Shown here piece after piece: positions 44,151 to 52,456 of a stretch of DNA of 64,000 nt. The translations under genes and the position numbers were made by a program. The DNA comes from Arthrobacter sp. Soil736 (GTDB lineage: Bacteria; Actinomycetota; Actinomycetes; Actinomycetales; Micrococcaceae), in NCBI RefSeq assembly GCF_001428005.1, contig NZ_LMSB01000073.1:95654-159653 (forward strand), in the 5' to 3' direction. The notes below the pieces were generated by a model. It made no database searches. It saw nothing but the letters and a program-made list of their open reading frames with translations, and had not been told where the DNA came from. Each line of letters begins with the position of its first letter. The first letter of the stretch is position 1.

Positions 44151-45656
44151 TCAACCTAGGTCAATATGTGCGCGATGCTTCGACATATCGGCGAGCAGCC
44201 GAAGGAACAGCGCATTCGGCCGAGCCCCAGGCAGCACCCGCCGCACATCCTCCAGCGCCTCCATTGGAGACACGCCGGCAACCTTCGCGCCATACAGCGC
44301 AGCCACGGTTGGCGTCCGGGACTCGGCCCGCACGCAATGCAGCAGGACAGTTTTGCCCTCCGAGCGGTAAAGCTCGACGGCGGCGGCCGCCTCCCGCAGG
44401 ACGAAGCCGGCATGGGCGTTGTCCTCCTCTACAGGAGAATCAACCACCCAGAGCGTGGCGTGGTCTTCCGCCGCCACGGCTGGAACATCCAACGTCCCCA
44501 ACCGGCACAACGACACCACAGCGTCGATCCCCAGCTCGGCCACCCGCCCAAGCGAACCGACCCCGCCCAGCCACACGCCGTCGTCGTGCGGGTGCTGGAC
44601 CAGCGCATCGGTGCGGCTCCACATGCTGTAGTCGTGGCGTTCCGCCCGCGGCCACGACGTGGACCGGCGGCCCTCGCCGCGGGCCAGCTCCATGCCGAGG
44701 ACCATCAGGTCGCGGGTGCAGAGCCCCGTCCAGCCGTGCAGGTGCCGGCGCCATTCGAACTGGACGGCCGAGTACCCGTAGACGGCGCCGAGCAGGCCGC
44801 CGGCGATGGCGGCGACCGTATCCGTGTCGCGGCCGCCCCGAACCGCTTCCTCCAGGGCAGCCCGGAGATGCGCGGGGCCAACTGCGGAAGCTGATGTGAG
44901 CTGGATGGCGCTCCACGCTCCCTGGAATGCCTCCACCACCCAGCCGTTGTGCGCGAAGTCCCGCGGCCGGGACCGCTCAGCCACCTCGATCCGCCCCAGC
45001 CAGAGGGCCGCGCGCTCCGCGGGCAGAAAAGCAAGCCCGGCCCGGACGTCCAGCTCGCCGGTGAGCACCGCCTGCCGGATGGCGACGCACCACAGACCGC
45101 AGGCCTCCTGCGCGTCGGGGTCTGCGTGGGTCAGGGCGCTGACCGCCGCGGCCTGGGCCATGAGCTCCTCGGGGCCGCGGTCCAGGTGGGCCAAAGCCAG
45201 GGGAGCGGTGCGCATGAGCGAGCCGTTGCCGGCGCTCCGGCCGGTGCGGGCATGAAATGCAGCGGCAGCGGCGCGGAAGTCCGCGGCGTCCACGTCGCTC
45301 CGGCCTTCCGCCATGGCAGCCCGGCGTGCCGCCGCGATGACGGCGCTGGTCTGCGCCCCCACGTCCTTGGCGTCCGCCGCCCACGCCGTCCAGGCCCGGA
45401 CGGTCCCGTCGAGCGGGGAAGGGGCATTGGGTGCAGTGAGTGAGTCAAGGAAGGCCTCGGCGATCGCGACGGCCATGGACGTGTCGTCGGTCCACTCGGC
45501 CGGGGCGAAGCCGAACGGGCCGCCGCCCTTCATGGTCACCGGGGCTTCGTCGGGAAGCGGGGCGCCGAATTCGTAGCCGGCGCCGAGGGCGTCTCCAGCG
45601 GCGAGGGTGACCAGGACGCCGGCGGCGCGGTCGTTCTGCAGTGGGTTCAGTTTCAT
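44151..45656 (-). CDS. ADP-ribosylglycohydrolase fused to a Cys-based protein phosphatase
   Basis: 501 aa. Residues 1-330 are a DraG-type ADP-ribosylglycohydrolase: WTDDTSMA (D57, D58) and GGRDTDTVAAIAGGLLG (D277, D279) supply the two magnesium ions. Residues 345-500 are a dual-specificity phosphatase-like domain with the C-x5-R loop HCVRAESRT (C441, R447). The first domain removes ADP-ribose from proteins or nucleic acids; the second could dephosphorylate a protein or a phosphorylated ADP-ribose product. Its ATG overlaps the ARPP-1 gene stop (ATGA), and the operon is headed by NrtR-type operators. Families combining ARG, this phosphatase and ARPP have been described as a linked set. Confidence 0.88.
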   Translation of the reverse strand: MKLNPLQNDRAAGVLVTLAAGDALGAGYEFGAPLPDEAPVTMKGGGPFGFAPAEWTDDTSMAVAIAEAFLDSLTAPNAPSPLDGTVRAWTAWAADAKDVGAQTSAVIAAARRAAMAEGRSDVDAADFRAAAAAFHARTGRSAGNGSLMRTAPLALAHLDRGPEELMAQAAAVSALTHADPDAQEACGLWCVAIRQAVLTGELDVRAGLAFLPAERAALWLGRIEVAERSRPRDFAHNGWVVEAFQGAWSAIQLTSASAVGPAHLRAALEEAVRGGRDTDTVAAIAGGLLGAVYGYSAVQFEWRRHLHGWTGLCTRDLMVLGMELARGEGRRSTSWPRAERHDYSMWSRTDALVQHPHDDGVWLGGVGSLGRVAELGIDAVVSLCRLGTLDVPAVAAEDHATLWVVDSPVEEDNAHAGFVLREAAAAVELYRSEGKTVLLHCVRAESRTPTVAALYGAKVAGVSPMEALEDVRRVLPGARPNALFLRLLADMSKHRAHIDLG

Positions 45657-46615
45657 GCGATCTCCATCAGGGGGTGTTTGGTGTTCCAGCCGGTCAGGTG
45701 GGCCAGTTCGGGTTCGCGGCGGAGGAGGGCGACGGCGATGCCCGCCGCCGCGACGTGCCCCGCCGCGCGGGTGATGTTGCGGCTGCGCAGCGGTCCGTGG
45801 TTCCGGACCTCCAGCGCCGGCAGGCCGCCGTCGAACGGTCCGAACTCCAGGGCCTGGACCGCGGCGGCGAAGTCGCGTGCCCGATGGCCGGGCATCGGCC
45901 CGGAGGCCATCACGTGCGGCGGAAGGAGCTCCAAGTCGAGCAGCGCGGATTCGACCAGCTGGCGGTAGTGCCGGCGGAACAGCGTGTGGGTGCCGAAGAC
46001 CTCCAGCAGGAGCGGCTGCGTGCCGAGCCCGATCACCACGCCGCGCTGGCCCTCGATGGGCGCCGGGGCGTCAGTGGCGTCAAAGCGGTTCTTGTCCCGG
46101 GGTTCCGCGGTGAACCGGTCCATGTGCTCCAGCAGTGAGCTGGTCACGGACCGGCCCCGGGCGGCGTCGAAGCGGCTGACCCGGTTCCAGATGCGGCCCT
46201 GGCGGTCGGAGCCCCGCGGATCGGCCGGACCGGTGGCGAGCTCAGCCCAGACGTTCAGCGGGGCGCGGCGGGCCTGCCTCCGGTGGCTGGAGGTGCCTTC
46301 CCAGCGGCCGGCCTCCACACAGTAGGTGTCGATGTCGCGGGTTTCGCCGGCGCCGAGGAGAACGTCCCTGGCGCACGTCCGGTGCTGCTGGCCGCCCTCG
46401 AGCAGCTCGCCTTCGAGCAGGAGGGCCGGGCGCGGGCCGTTGTTGGTGACGGTGAGGCGGGCGACCTGCGGGCCGCCGGCCAGCTCGGTGACGGCGACGT
46501 CGGCGTGGGTGCCGGTGCTGATGCCGAGCTCGCCGGCGCCCGCCGTCCACACGGGAAAGATGCTGAGCGGACCGAGCGTGGTAGCGGCCCCGACGTGCAG
46601 CTGTTGAACCTTCAT
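45653..46615 (-). CDS. ARPP-1 family protein (ADP-ribosylglycohydrolase/phosphatase-associated)
   Basis: 320 aa. The first half (TELAGGPQVARLTVTNNGPR; PALLLEGELLEGGQQHRTC; ARDVLLGAGETRDIDTYCVE) has the pattern of the ARG-and-rhodanese-phosphatase-associated ARPP-1 domain, with a conserved acidic glycine-rich turn and a cysteine-histidine-rich segment. The second half is alpha/beta. Molecular function is not established. The first of two operators lies 18 bases upstream of its ATG, and it is translated together with the ADP-ribosylglycohydrolase-phosphatase gene. Confidence 0.75.
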   Translation of the reverse strand: MKVQQLHVGAATTLGPLSIFPVWTAGAGELGISTGTHADVAVTELAGGPQVARLTVTNNGPRPALLLEGELLEGGQQHRTCARDVLLGAGETRDIDTYCVEAGRWEGTSSHRRQARRAPLNVWAELATGPADPRGSDRQGRIWNRVSRFDAARGRSVTSSLLEHMDRFTAEPRDKNRFDATDAPAPIEGQRGVVIGLGTQPLLLEVFGTHTLFRRHYRQLVESALLDLELLPPHVMASGPMPGHRARDFAAAVQALEFGPFDGGLPALEVRNHGPLRSRNITRAAGHVAAAGIAVALLRREPELAHLTGWNTKHPLMEIA

Positions 46616-46632
46616 GATGACCTCCTGAATCT

Positions 46633-46652
46633 TTAGCTCAAATCTGAGCTAA
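46633..46652. promoter_or_regulatory. NrtR-type operator, copy 1
   Basis: TTAGCTCAAATCTGAGCTAA is a perfect palindrome (8-bp arms, 4-base centre), 18 bases upstream of the ARPP-1 start, and is preceded by GAATCT exactly as in copy 2. Its position and size fit an operator for the NrtR-type regulator encoded divergently. Confidence 0.8.
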
Positions 46653-46680
46653 TTAACTCCAGTATGCACCGCTTGAATCT

Positions 46681-46700
46681 TTAGCGCAATACTGAGATAA
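46681..46700. promoter_or_regulatory. NrtR-type operator, copy 2
   Basis: TTAGCGCAATACTGAGATAA repeats copy 1 with four changes, centred 48 bases from it and ending eight bases before the GTG of the regulator gene, so it would block the regulator's own expression. Two sites in one divergent promoter suggest cooperative autoregulation. Confidence 0.75.
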
Positions 46701-46708
46701 ATGATCCT

Positions 46709-47386
46709 GTGAAGACCCCTCAAAATGCCCCGCGTGCTTCCCTGCTGAACTACCCGCGGCCGTCGGTGGCGGTGGACACGGCGGTGCTGACCGTTGCGGA
46801 GGGGAGCGTGTGCGTGCTGCTGGTGCGCCGCGCGGAGGACCATCAGCACGGAAAGTGGGCCCTGCCGGGAACGTTCCTGCGTGAACGCGAGACCCTGGCA
46901 GATGCGGTGCTGCGCTGCCTGCGCGAGAAGGCGGGCATTTCGGGGCGGGTGCCGCGCCAGCTGCAGGTGTTCGACGAGCCGGGGCGCGATGACCGCGGCT
47001 GGGTGTTGTCAGTAGCGCACGTTGACGTGGTGCCTCTGGCGGGTCTGGAGGAGGCGATGAAGTCCGACGGCGTCAGGCTGGCTTCCGTGACCGGGGAACC
47101 GGAGCTGATCGCCGGACTGCCCTACGGGCACGCGGACATCGTGGCCAAGGCGGTGGAGTGGCTACGGGCCGCTTATGTCGAGGCGCCGGATCCTGGTGCG
47201 CTGCTGGATGAGCCGTTCACGTTGAAGGATCTAAGAGAGCTTCATGAGGCGGTGGCTGGGCAGACGCTGATGCGCGACACCTTCCGGCGGTTCATGGAGC
47301 CGAAGCTGGTGGCGACCGGGCAGATGTCCGACGGGACGCGGGGGAGGCCGTCGCGGCTGTGGATGCGGGCGGGCCGGGCAGAGTAA
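46709..47386 (+). CDS. nrtR: NrtR-type Nudix transcriptional regulator
   Basis: 225 aa. Residues 20-150 are a Nudix domain whose box is degenerate (GTFLRERETLADAVLRCLRE lacks the second glutamate pair), as expected of a sensor that binds rather than hydrolyses ADP-ribose. Residues 160-225 are the NrtR winged helix (FTLKDLRELHEAVAGQTLM; RDTFRRFMEPKLVATGQM). NrtR proteins usually repress NAD-metabolism genes and release DNA on binding ADP-ribose. Here no NAD-synthesis gene is adjacent; the divergent ARPP-1/ADP-ribosylglycohydrolase operon shares its two operators. Confidence 0.85.
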   Translation: MKTPQNAPRASLLNYPRPSVAVDTAVLTVAEGSVCVLLVRRAEDHQHGKWALPGTFLRERETLADAVLRCLREKAGISGRVPRQLQVFDEPGRDDRGWVLSVAHVDVVPLAGLEEAMKSDGVRLASVTGEPELIAGLPYGHADIVAKAVEWLRAAYVEAPDPGALLDEPFTLKDLRELHEAVAGQTLMRDTFRRFMEPKLVATGQMSDGTRGRPSRLWMRAGRAE

Positions 47387-47552
47387 GCTCTCGCGCCAGC
47401 GTTGTCATCAGTGCCCAAGGAGGCTCCGCGCCATGCTCGTACCTGGTGGCCAGATCGGCTCTTCTCGGGATCCAACCAGCAATCTACGCAGGATCACTCT
47501 TTATGCGAGGTGTCGACTAACTTCAACGCGGGTGCGATCGGATGGATGCGGA

Positions 47553-49217
47553 TTATTTCGTGGAATCCTTTGCCGATGTCCGCGTCGGTGGGGAGCCGGG
47601 CGAAAACGTGACTGCCTGCGCGTGTGTCTTCGTGTTCGGAGTCGTGCCGTCCCAGCCAAGCTCCCGAAGCACCCGGTGGACGACTGGCGCGGCGCTGCTG
47701 GTGTTGCCTGTAGAAGAGACCCTGGCGACCTCAAGTAAAGCATCTCTGAGCCTGGCCTCCTCGTCCGTGAGGCCCTCTCCATAGTGCGGGGCCAAAAGGA
47801 ACGAGTGGCTGTCCGAAGCATGCGCAACGAGTGCGTCAAGGAAGATCTCGAGCCGCCTTGCTGCTGCAGCGATGCCGGATTCCGAAGGATCTGGATTCTT
47901 CATGTCAATCAGATTTAGGTGTTTTCCCCAGAGCTTCTCCTGCATCACGTCATTTTCCAGCATGAGCGCTGATCCAAATCGATTCCCTCCCTTCTTGGCT
48001 GGTAATGCGCGGCGAACATCATGAACGATCTCGTGGAAGTGGTCGTCGGCGAGTCCGAAGCCCACGAAGAGTAAGTGATGAGTAATGAGATGAGCCTTCA
48101 CCAAGGCCGAGAGCGCTTCCCGCGTGGCGCTGTAGCCGAGGTAGTCGTCCCTAGTGAGGACTATGGTCTCGGGCTTATCGACCGACCCATGGAGTTTCAG
48201 GAGCCATTTCTGGCTTGCGGCCGTCCGATCGTCCGGCTGATCGCCGGGAATAACTGTACGAGGACTTCCTGCATCCTCAGAAGCTGTCTCGAAGAGAGTG
48301 TCGTAATTGAGGGTGATCGCCCCGTTGGATGGAAGACAGGCGAGAAGACTCGGAGCCAGGCCGTATTTCTTTACATCGACGGAGTCGGCCACAGCCTGGC
48401 CAAACCTGGCGTCGCTGTCAAGGGGAAATTTGTCAGAGAAGTACGATCGAAGGACGTCGGCCTGATCCAAATTGCTGAGTTTGGTGAGTGCAGCTTTTTC
48501 AGATGATTCTAGACCCGCTGCACCGGCGAGACCCTGCAAAAGCTGGTTCCAATTTGGAGCCCCCGCGCTGACGCTGACGCCGGCGCCCATGAATGGAACT
48601 AATCTGCCGTCCCGTGCAACCTTAGCCAAATCTTTGGCCTGGGTCAGGAGGGATGGCGCAAGGGCGGACCACGCATCACTGCGTTCCCGTCGCTGCTGTT
48701 GCGCGAGAGCAAAGGCGGCAGCATCCTGAAAGACAAAGACGACGTCCACGCCAGCCTCGCCCGTGTGGCGGTAAGCCTCCTTGAGCAGCACCCGCAGAAT
48801 CTCGCCTCGATAGATGTTTCCACCGCCTCGACCGGTACCAAAGAATGGCACTGCCAACACCGGGCGTACCGCGGATTCTGCGGTTGATTTACGACGCTCA
48901 GTGGTGGCAGCGGTCGCGACTTCGAGAAATGAACGGAAACGAGGCAGGAGCTGCTCTGCGTCGGTGACGCCCGACATCGGGACGGCTGTGAGGACGGGAA
49001 TGGATGAATCGCGATTCCAGATATGAAGCGGAAATGCGAAAACCGATTCGTCTCTTATCGACTGAAGATTGTGGATTTCCAAGGCCTCCTCAAGCCAGGG
49101 CAACGCCTCTTTCCAGTGATCACCAGGCGAAGCGCGGCGGTCGACAGGCAGCAGCCAAGCATCGGACTTGAAGTTGAGCAAGTCGCCCATCGTGACAAAA
49201 ACGTGGCCTTTAGTCAT
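47553..49217 (-). CDS. Macro-like domain fused to SIR2-family NADase domain (candidate defence effector)
   Basis: 554 aa. Residues 1-170 resemble a macro domain (VFVTMGDLLNFKSDAWLLPV; VPFFGTGRGGGN; VDVVFVFQD), which binds ADP-ribose. Residues 200-430 are a SIR2-like domain: GAG loop at 211-213, catalytic-type asparagine N304 (LNYDTLFE) and histidine H343 (KLHGS). In Thoeris ThsA, DSR and related systems such SIR2 domains consume NAD+ during phage infection. The C-terminal 120 residues are unknown. It is convergent with the NrtR gene and divergent from the Druantia-like pair (188-base gap). An enzyme that makes and binds ADP-ribose products next to an ADP-ribose-responsive regulator is notable. 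Confidence 0.8.
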   Translation of the reverse strand: MTKGHVFVTMGDLLNFKSDAWLLPVDRRASPGDHWKEALPWLEEALEIHNLQSIRDESVFAFPLHIWNRDSSIPVLTAVPMSGVTDAEQLLPRFRSFLEVATAATTERRKSTAESAVRPVLAVPFFGTGRGGGNIYRGEILRVLLKEAYRHTGEAGVDVVFVFQDAAAFALAQQQRRERSDAWSALAPSLLTQAKDLAKVARDGRLVPFMGAGVSVSAGAPNWNQLLQGLAGAAGLESSEKAALTKLSNLDQADVLRSYFSDKFPLDSDARFGQAVADSVDVKKYGLAPSLLACLPSNGAITLNYDTLFETASEDAGSPRTVIPGDQPDDRTAASQKWLLKLHGSVDKPETIVLTRDDYLGYSATREALSALVKAHLITHHLLFVGFGLADDHFHEIVHDVRRALPAKKGGNRFGSALMLENDVMQEKLWGKHLNLIDMKNPDPSESGIAAAARRLEIFLDALVAHASDSHSFLLAPHYGEGLTDEEARLRDALLEVARVSSTGNTSSAAPVVHRVLRELGWDGTTPNTKTHAQAVTFSPGSPPTRTSAKDSTK

Positions 49218-49405
49218 TGGGACGGTATATCAGCTGGATTCTGCGCTGGCAAAGCGCTTGGGAGCAGCTGAAAACTCCTATCGGTGGGGAGCAGGCAACG
49301 TCGGGTCTTTGTAATCGTCCATTCTGCGCGTCCAAACGATAACTGTCAGGGGTGCTAACTAACCTTGCGTAAAAGAGTTACTTTGTAGGTGGGGGGCGCG
49401 AGGAA

Positions 49406-52400
49406 ATGGCTGAATTGGCGGCAAATGACGTCGCAACGGTAGTTGGCTCTGATTACGAGGCCTGGAACACGGCTTTGGCTCACAGATTCTTCGGTGACGA
49501 TAGGGCGGGGGAGCTCGTCTACTTGGACAAAGACGATGACGCCTTTGCCAAAGTTTGCGAGGACATCGGAGTGAACATCGATGATGCAGACGATTCGTTG
49601 GCGAATGCCGTCCGGTCGAGGCTTTGCTGGAAGGACTCAGGCCGGGCCGCGTTTGCTGAGTTCGACCGCATAACAACATTGTGGCTGTCCAGGAGGCGAA
49701 AGGCGCTGGCAAGTTCCATACAGGTCCCGCCACCGCCGCACATTGCGCTGTTGACGCTATTTTCATTGGCCGCAGAACGCATCGGTGGCGCCAACAGCGA
49801 TACGGGGGCTGTCGAATCTGGATACTACTCAAACCTCGAGGGACTCTTGGCTGTACCTCGCGCCGAGTCGGGAAGGTTCCGGACGTCCTTCACGAAATCC
49901 AGTGAGGCTTACTGGGAATCTCTGAGCCTCTGGCTCGAAGACCAAGACGGTCACAGGGGTATGCCGAGCGCCTATGCGCTGATGCATCGATATGTTGGGC
50001 TGCCAATTTCGCAAGCGTTGGTGCGCGCCCGCGAGCGCCGAAACTTGAAGAAAATGTTCGAGGAACAGGGCTTCGTCGCGGGTCAGACAGTCTCCCACAC
50101 CGACATGTACGGCGCTATTGACGTTTGGATCAACTCGGCCCGGACATCGGCCAACAAAGCCCTTGTCAAGATGTGGGCTTCATCCGAGCTGAAGAGCCGC
50201 ATCGTTGAAATTGCCCTTGCCGAGTTCGCCACGTGGGAAGGTGCAGCGTCATCCGCAGAGGGGAAGGGGGGAACGGGGCCCGGACGTTGTCTTCTGACGC
50301 TCAGGGACGGGCGTGTCATGCTTCGGTCTGAAATGAGATTTGGATTGATTCTCGCAGCTGCGTCGCCCGGCGAAACATGCCGCATCGACGGGCTCCAGGA
50401 CTTGGCGAAGGAGTTCAGATTGGAGGCTCTAGGAGTCGGTTCGTCCGGATTTGATTTTCGTGCTGTCGGCATCGACGCAGGGTCCGCTATTGCTGGTGAT
50501 CTACGGGTGGCCGTGGGCGCAGGGACCGAGCGGCGTCGCTTTCCGAAAAATGTGGTCATCCTGACGCGTGACGCATTCTCCGCCGGCTATATCGAATCCG
50601 ATCGCATAAATGCGGCAGCACAGTCGCGCGTTTTGGTCAAAGATGAACCTCAACTCACGTCGGCGGTGGAGAAGATCCTAGCCGACGCTGCCCAGCCAGG
50701 ATATTCAAGGATTCCTGGGGGGACGAGCGGTGTCCCCCAGGGCTGGGCCGTATATACGGATGTGGTCCTCTTACGCCCACCCGCGTCCGCGCTGGTGACA
50801 GCTACTGATCTCTCAGCATTTCAGCCGCGGCTTTCGACGCAAATGACGATCACAGGCGGACTGAAGCTCCCGGGGCATATGCCTCGTTGGAGTTCCCTCA
50901 GCCCGATCCAAGTCATGATCGCCTCAGAGACTGACGAACCCGTGGATCTGCTGTTGCTGACTCGAAATGAGGAGACACTCCAAGCTGAGGAGCATTTTGT
51001 ACACCGACGGCTGACAGTTCCCGCAGTAGTCCGTCTGGATGACCTTCCACAAAATTGTACGGACTTTACTTTGTCCCTGCGGCGAGGAAAGACAACGCTC
51101 CAGAACTTGGCTGTGAAACTCAGGAGCTCAATGGAGCCAGTCCCTGACCTCGCCATGCGCTTCAGGTCGCTGTGTCACGATCTGGAGGATCCTCTTTGGC
51201 CGATGCAATGTCTTCCCAATGACGATGCAGCGGTCCCTGGTCTCGATGGTCTGGCGTTATCGGCACCACCGGTGCCACACTCCCGTCGCAGCGTGGAGTC
51301 CCGCCCGAATTGGGCTGGCAGCGGCCAAAGGCGTCCACGCGGGAAGCTGCTAGTCGTGGCGGGGCCTCCGGAGAACTCCTGCATTGTGACTGGACGCCAT
51401 CGCTTCGAGTTTCCGACCTTTGACGGAAAGCGTCCGAAGTCGAGTTGGATGTACGGAGTCTGCACGCAATGCGGCATGAGTAAACGACAACCTACCTGGG
51501 TACGGAAATCCGCATCCTCCGGCGAAGTCACAGCCCGGCGCACAAGAAATACGTTGCCTGAGCTTTCTCCTATCTGCCCAAGTTGGAGCGCACTCATTGA
51601 TGCCCTCTTCTTCCTCGGCGCTGGATCCCGTCGCGAATTTTCCACTCTCGCGAGACAACTCGAAGACAGCGCAATCTTTGAGAACCAGCTGCTTCGCGAC
51701 TTGGAATCGTTAGGCATTATCGAGCTAGAGCGGAACGCTGACCTTGAGGTCGTTCGCTGGGAGTCCGCAGCAACATGTTTCGGTCAATTAGCCGACAAAT
51801 CCTGGATGCTGACTGGGTATTGGAATAGGCAACTCAAAGGTGAAGTTCTTGAAGCGCTGGAGGCGGCAGGCGCCACCATTTCAGTCAATGCGCCTGAACG
51901 CCAGTCACTGCACGTGATCGCTGATATCCCAAACGACAAGATCGCCTCGATCGCAGAGGATTTTGGCGTCGACCTGGTCCCGAATGCTTCCATCGCGCTC
52001 GCCAGTGCGCTGCCACCTTTGTCCGCGGTGGGCGGAGGGCTGCATCGCGGCAGCATGCCCTTCACAGAATCGTACGAGTACTTCAACACGCAGTCCGCCT
52101 CTTGGACCGCGATCGAGACCGCGCAACGGCCGGGACTTTACCGGGTGTCTCAGAGTTTCAGTTCGCGGTACTACTTCCGAACGGCCAAGGATGTGGCCGG
52201 CGATGTGGCGGCCATAGTAACCGTCGAATTGGGAAAGCACCTCGCGGCGCTGGAGACGAACCGCCCGCTTATTGCCTATGACCCGCTGGAAGCCACGTTG
52301 TCAGTGCCAGTCGGAGCCGAACTTCCAGGCATATATGGGCGCGCAGCAGTCATGGGTGGTGGCGGCTTGCCTCAAATTCAGCGGGACCGGTCGACCACGT

Positions 52401-52456
52401 ACTTCAATGTTCCCTCCGCCGCTGCCGAAGCGCTTATTGGAAAGCTAACATCATGA
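49406..52456 (+). CDS. Large uncharacterised protein, partner of the DUF1998 helicase (DruH-like candidate)
   Basis: 1016 aa. No catalytic domain is obvious. A short zinc-binding pair (CTQCG near residue 685), a winged-helix-like segment around 735-790 (SREFSTLARQLEDSAIFENQ; LLRDLESLGIIELER) and repeated beta-rich stretches are visible. Base composition is more A+T-rich than the left half of the window. GAGGAA abuts the ATG at 49406. Its stop overlaps the ATG of the 1782 aa helicase (ATGA). A roughly 1000 aa unknown protein followed by a giant DUF1998 helicase is the arrangement of Druantia type III (DruH, DruE); assignment rests on size and context, not on a recognised DruH signature. Confidence 0.65.
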   Translation: MAELAANDVATVVGSDYEAWNTALAHRFFGDDRAGELVYLDKDDDAFAKVCEDIGVNIDDADDSLANAVRSRLCWKDSGRAAFAEFDRITTLWLSRRRKALASSIQVPPPPHIALLTLFSLAAERIGGANSDTGAVESGYYSNLEGLLAVPRAESGRFRTSFTKSSEAYWESLSLWLEDQDGHRGMPSAYALMHRYVGLPISQALVRARERRNLKKMFEEQGFVAGQTVSHTDMYGAIDVWINSARTSANKALVKMWASSELKSRIVEIALAEFATWEGAASSAEGKGGTGPGRCLLTLRDGRVMLRSEMRFGLILAAASPGETCRIDGLQDLAKEFRLEALGVGSSGFDFRAVGIDAGSAIAGDLRVAVGAGTERRRFPKNVVILTRDAFSAGYIESDRINAAAQSRVLVKDEPQLTSAVEKILADAAQPGYSRIPGGTSGVPQGWAVYTDVVLLRPPASALVTATDLSAFQPRLSTQMTITGGLKLPGHMPRWSSLSPIQVMIASETDEPVDLLLLTRNEETLQAEEHFVHRRLTVPAVVRLDDLPQNCTDFTLSLRRGKTTLQNLAVKLRSSMEPVPDLAMRFRSLCHDLEDPLWPMQCLPNDDAAVPGLDGLALSAPPVPHSRRSVESRPNWAGSGQRRPRGKLLVVAGPPENSCIVTGRHRFEFPTFDGKRPKSSWMYGVCTQCGMSKRQPTWVRKSASSGEVTARRTRNTLPELSPICPSWSALIDALFFLGAGSRREFSTLARQLEDSAIFENQLLRDLESLGIIELERNADLEVVRWESAATCFGQLADKSWMLTGYWNRQLKGEVLEALEAAGATISVNAPERQSLHVIADIPNDKIASIAEDFGVDLVPNASIALASALPPLSAVGGGLHRGSMPFTESYEYFNTQSASWTAIETAQRPGLYRVSQSFSSRYYFRTAKDVAGDVAAIVTVELGKHLAALETNRPLIAYDPLEATLSVPVGAELPGIYGRAAVMGGGGLPQIQRDRSTTYFNVPSAAAEALIGKLTS

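Noticed and set aside
44018..44899. 293-codon plus-strand frame before and inside the ADP-ribosylglycohydrolase gene
   Set aside because: Low-complexity Arg/Pro-rich shadow of the minus-strand gene.
47433..47738. Plus-strand frame of 101 codons with a good AAGGAGG ribosome-binding site
   Set aside because: The translated sequence is Arg/Cys-rich without any family likeness and mostly antisense to the SIR2 gene end; possibly the relic start of a lost gene.
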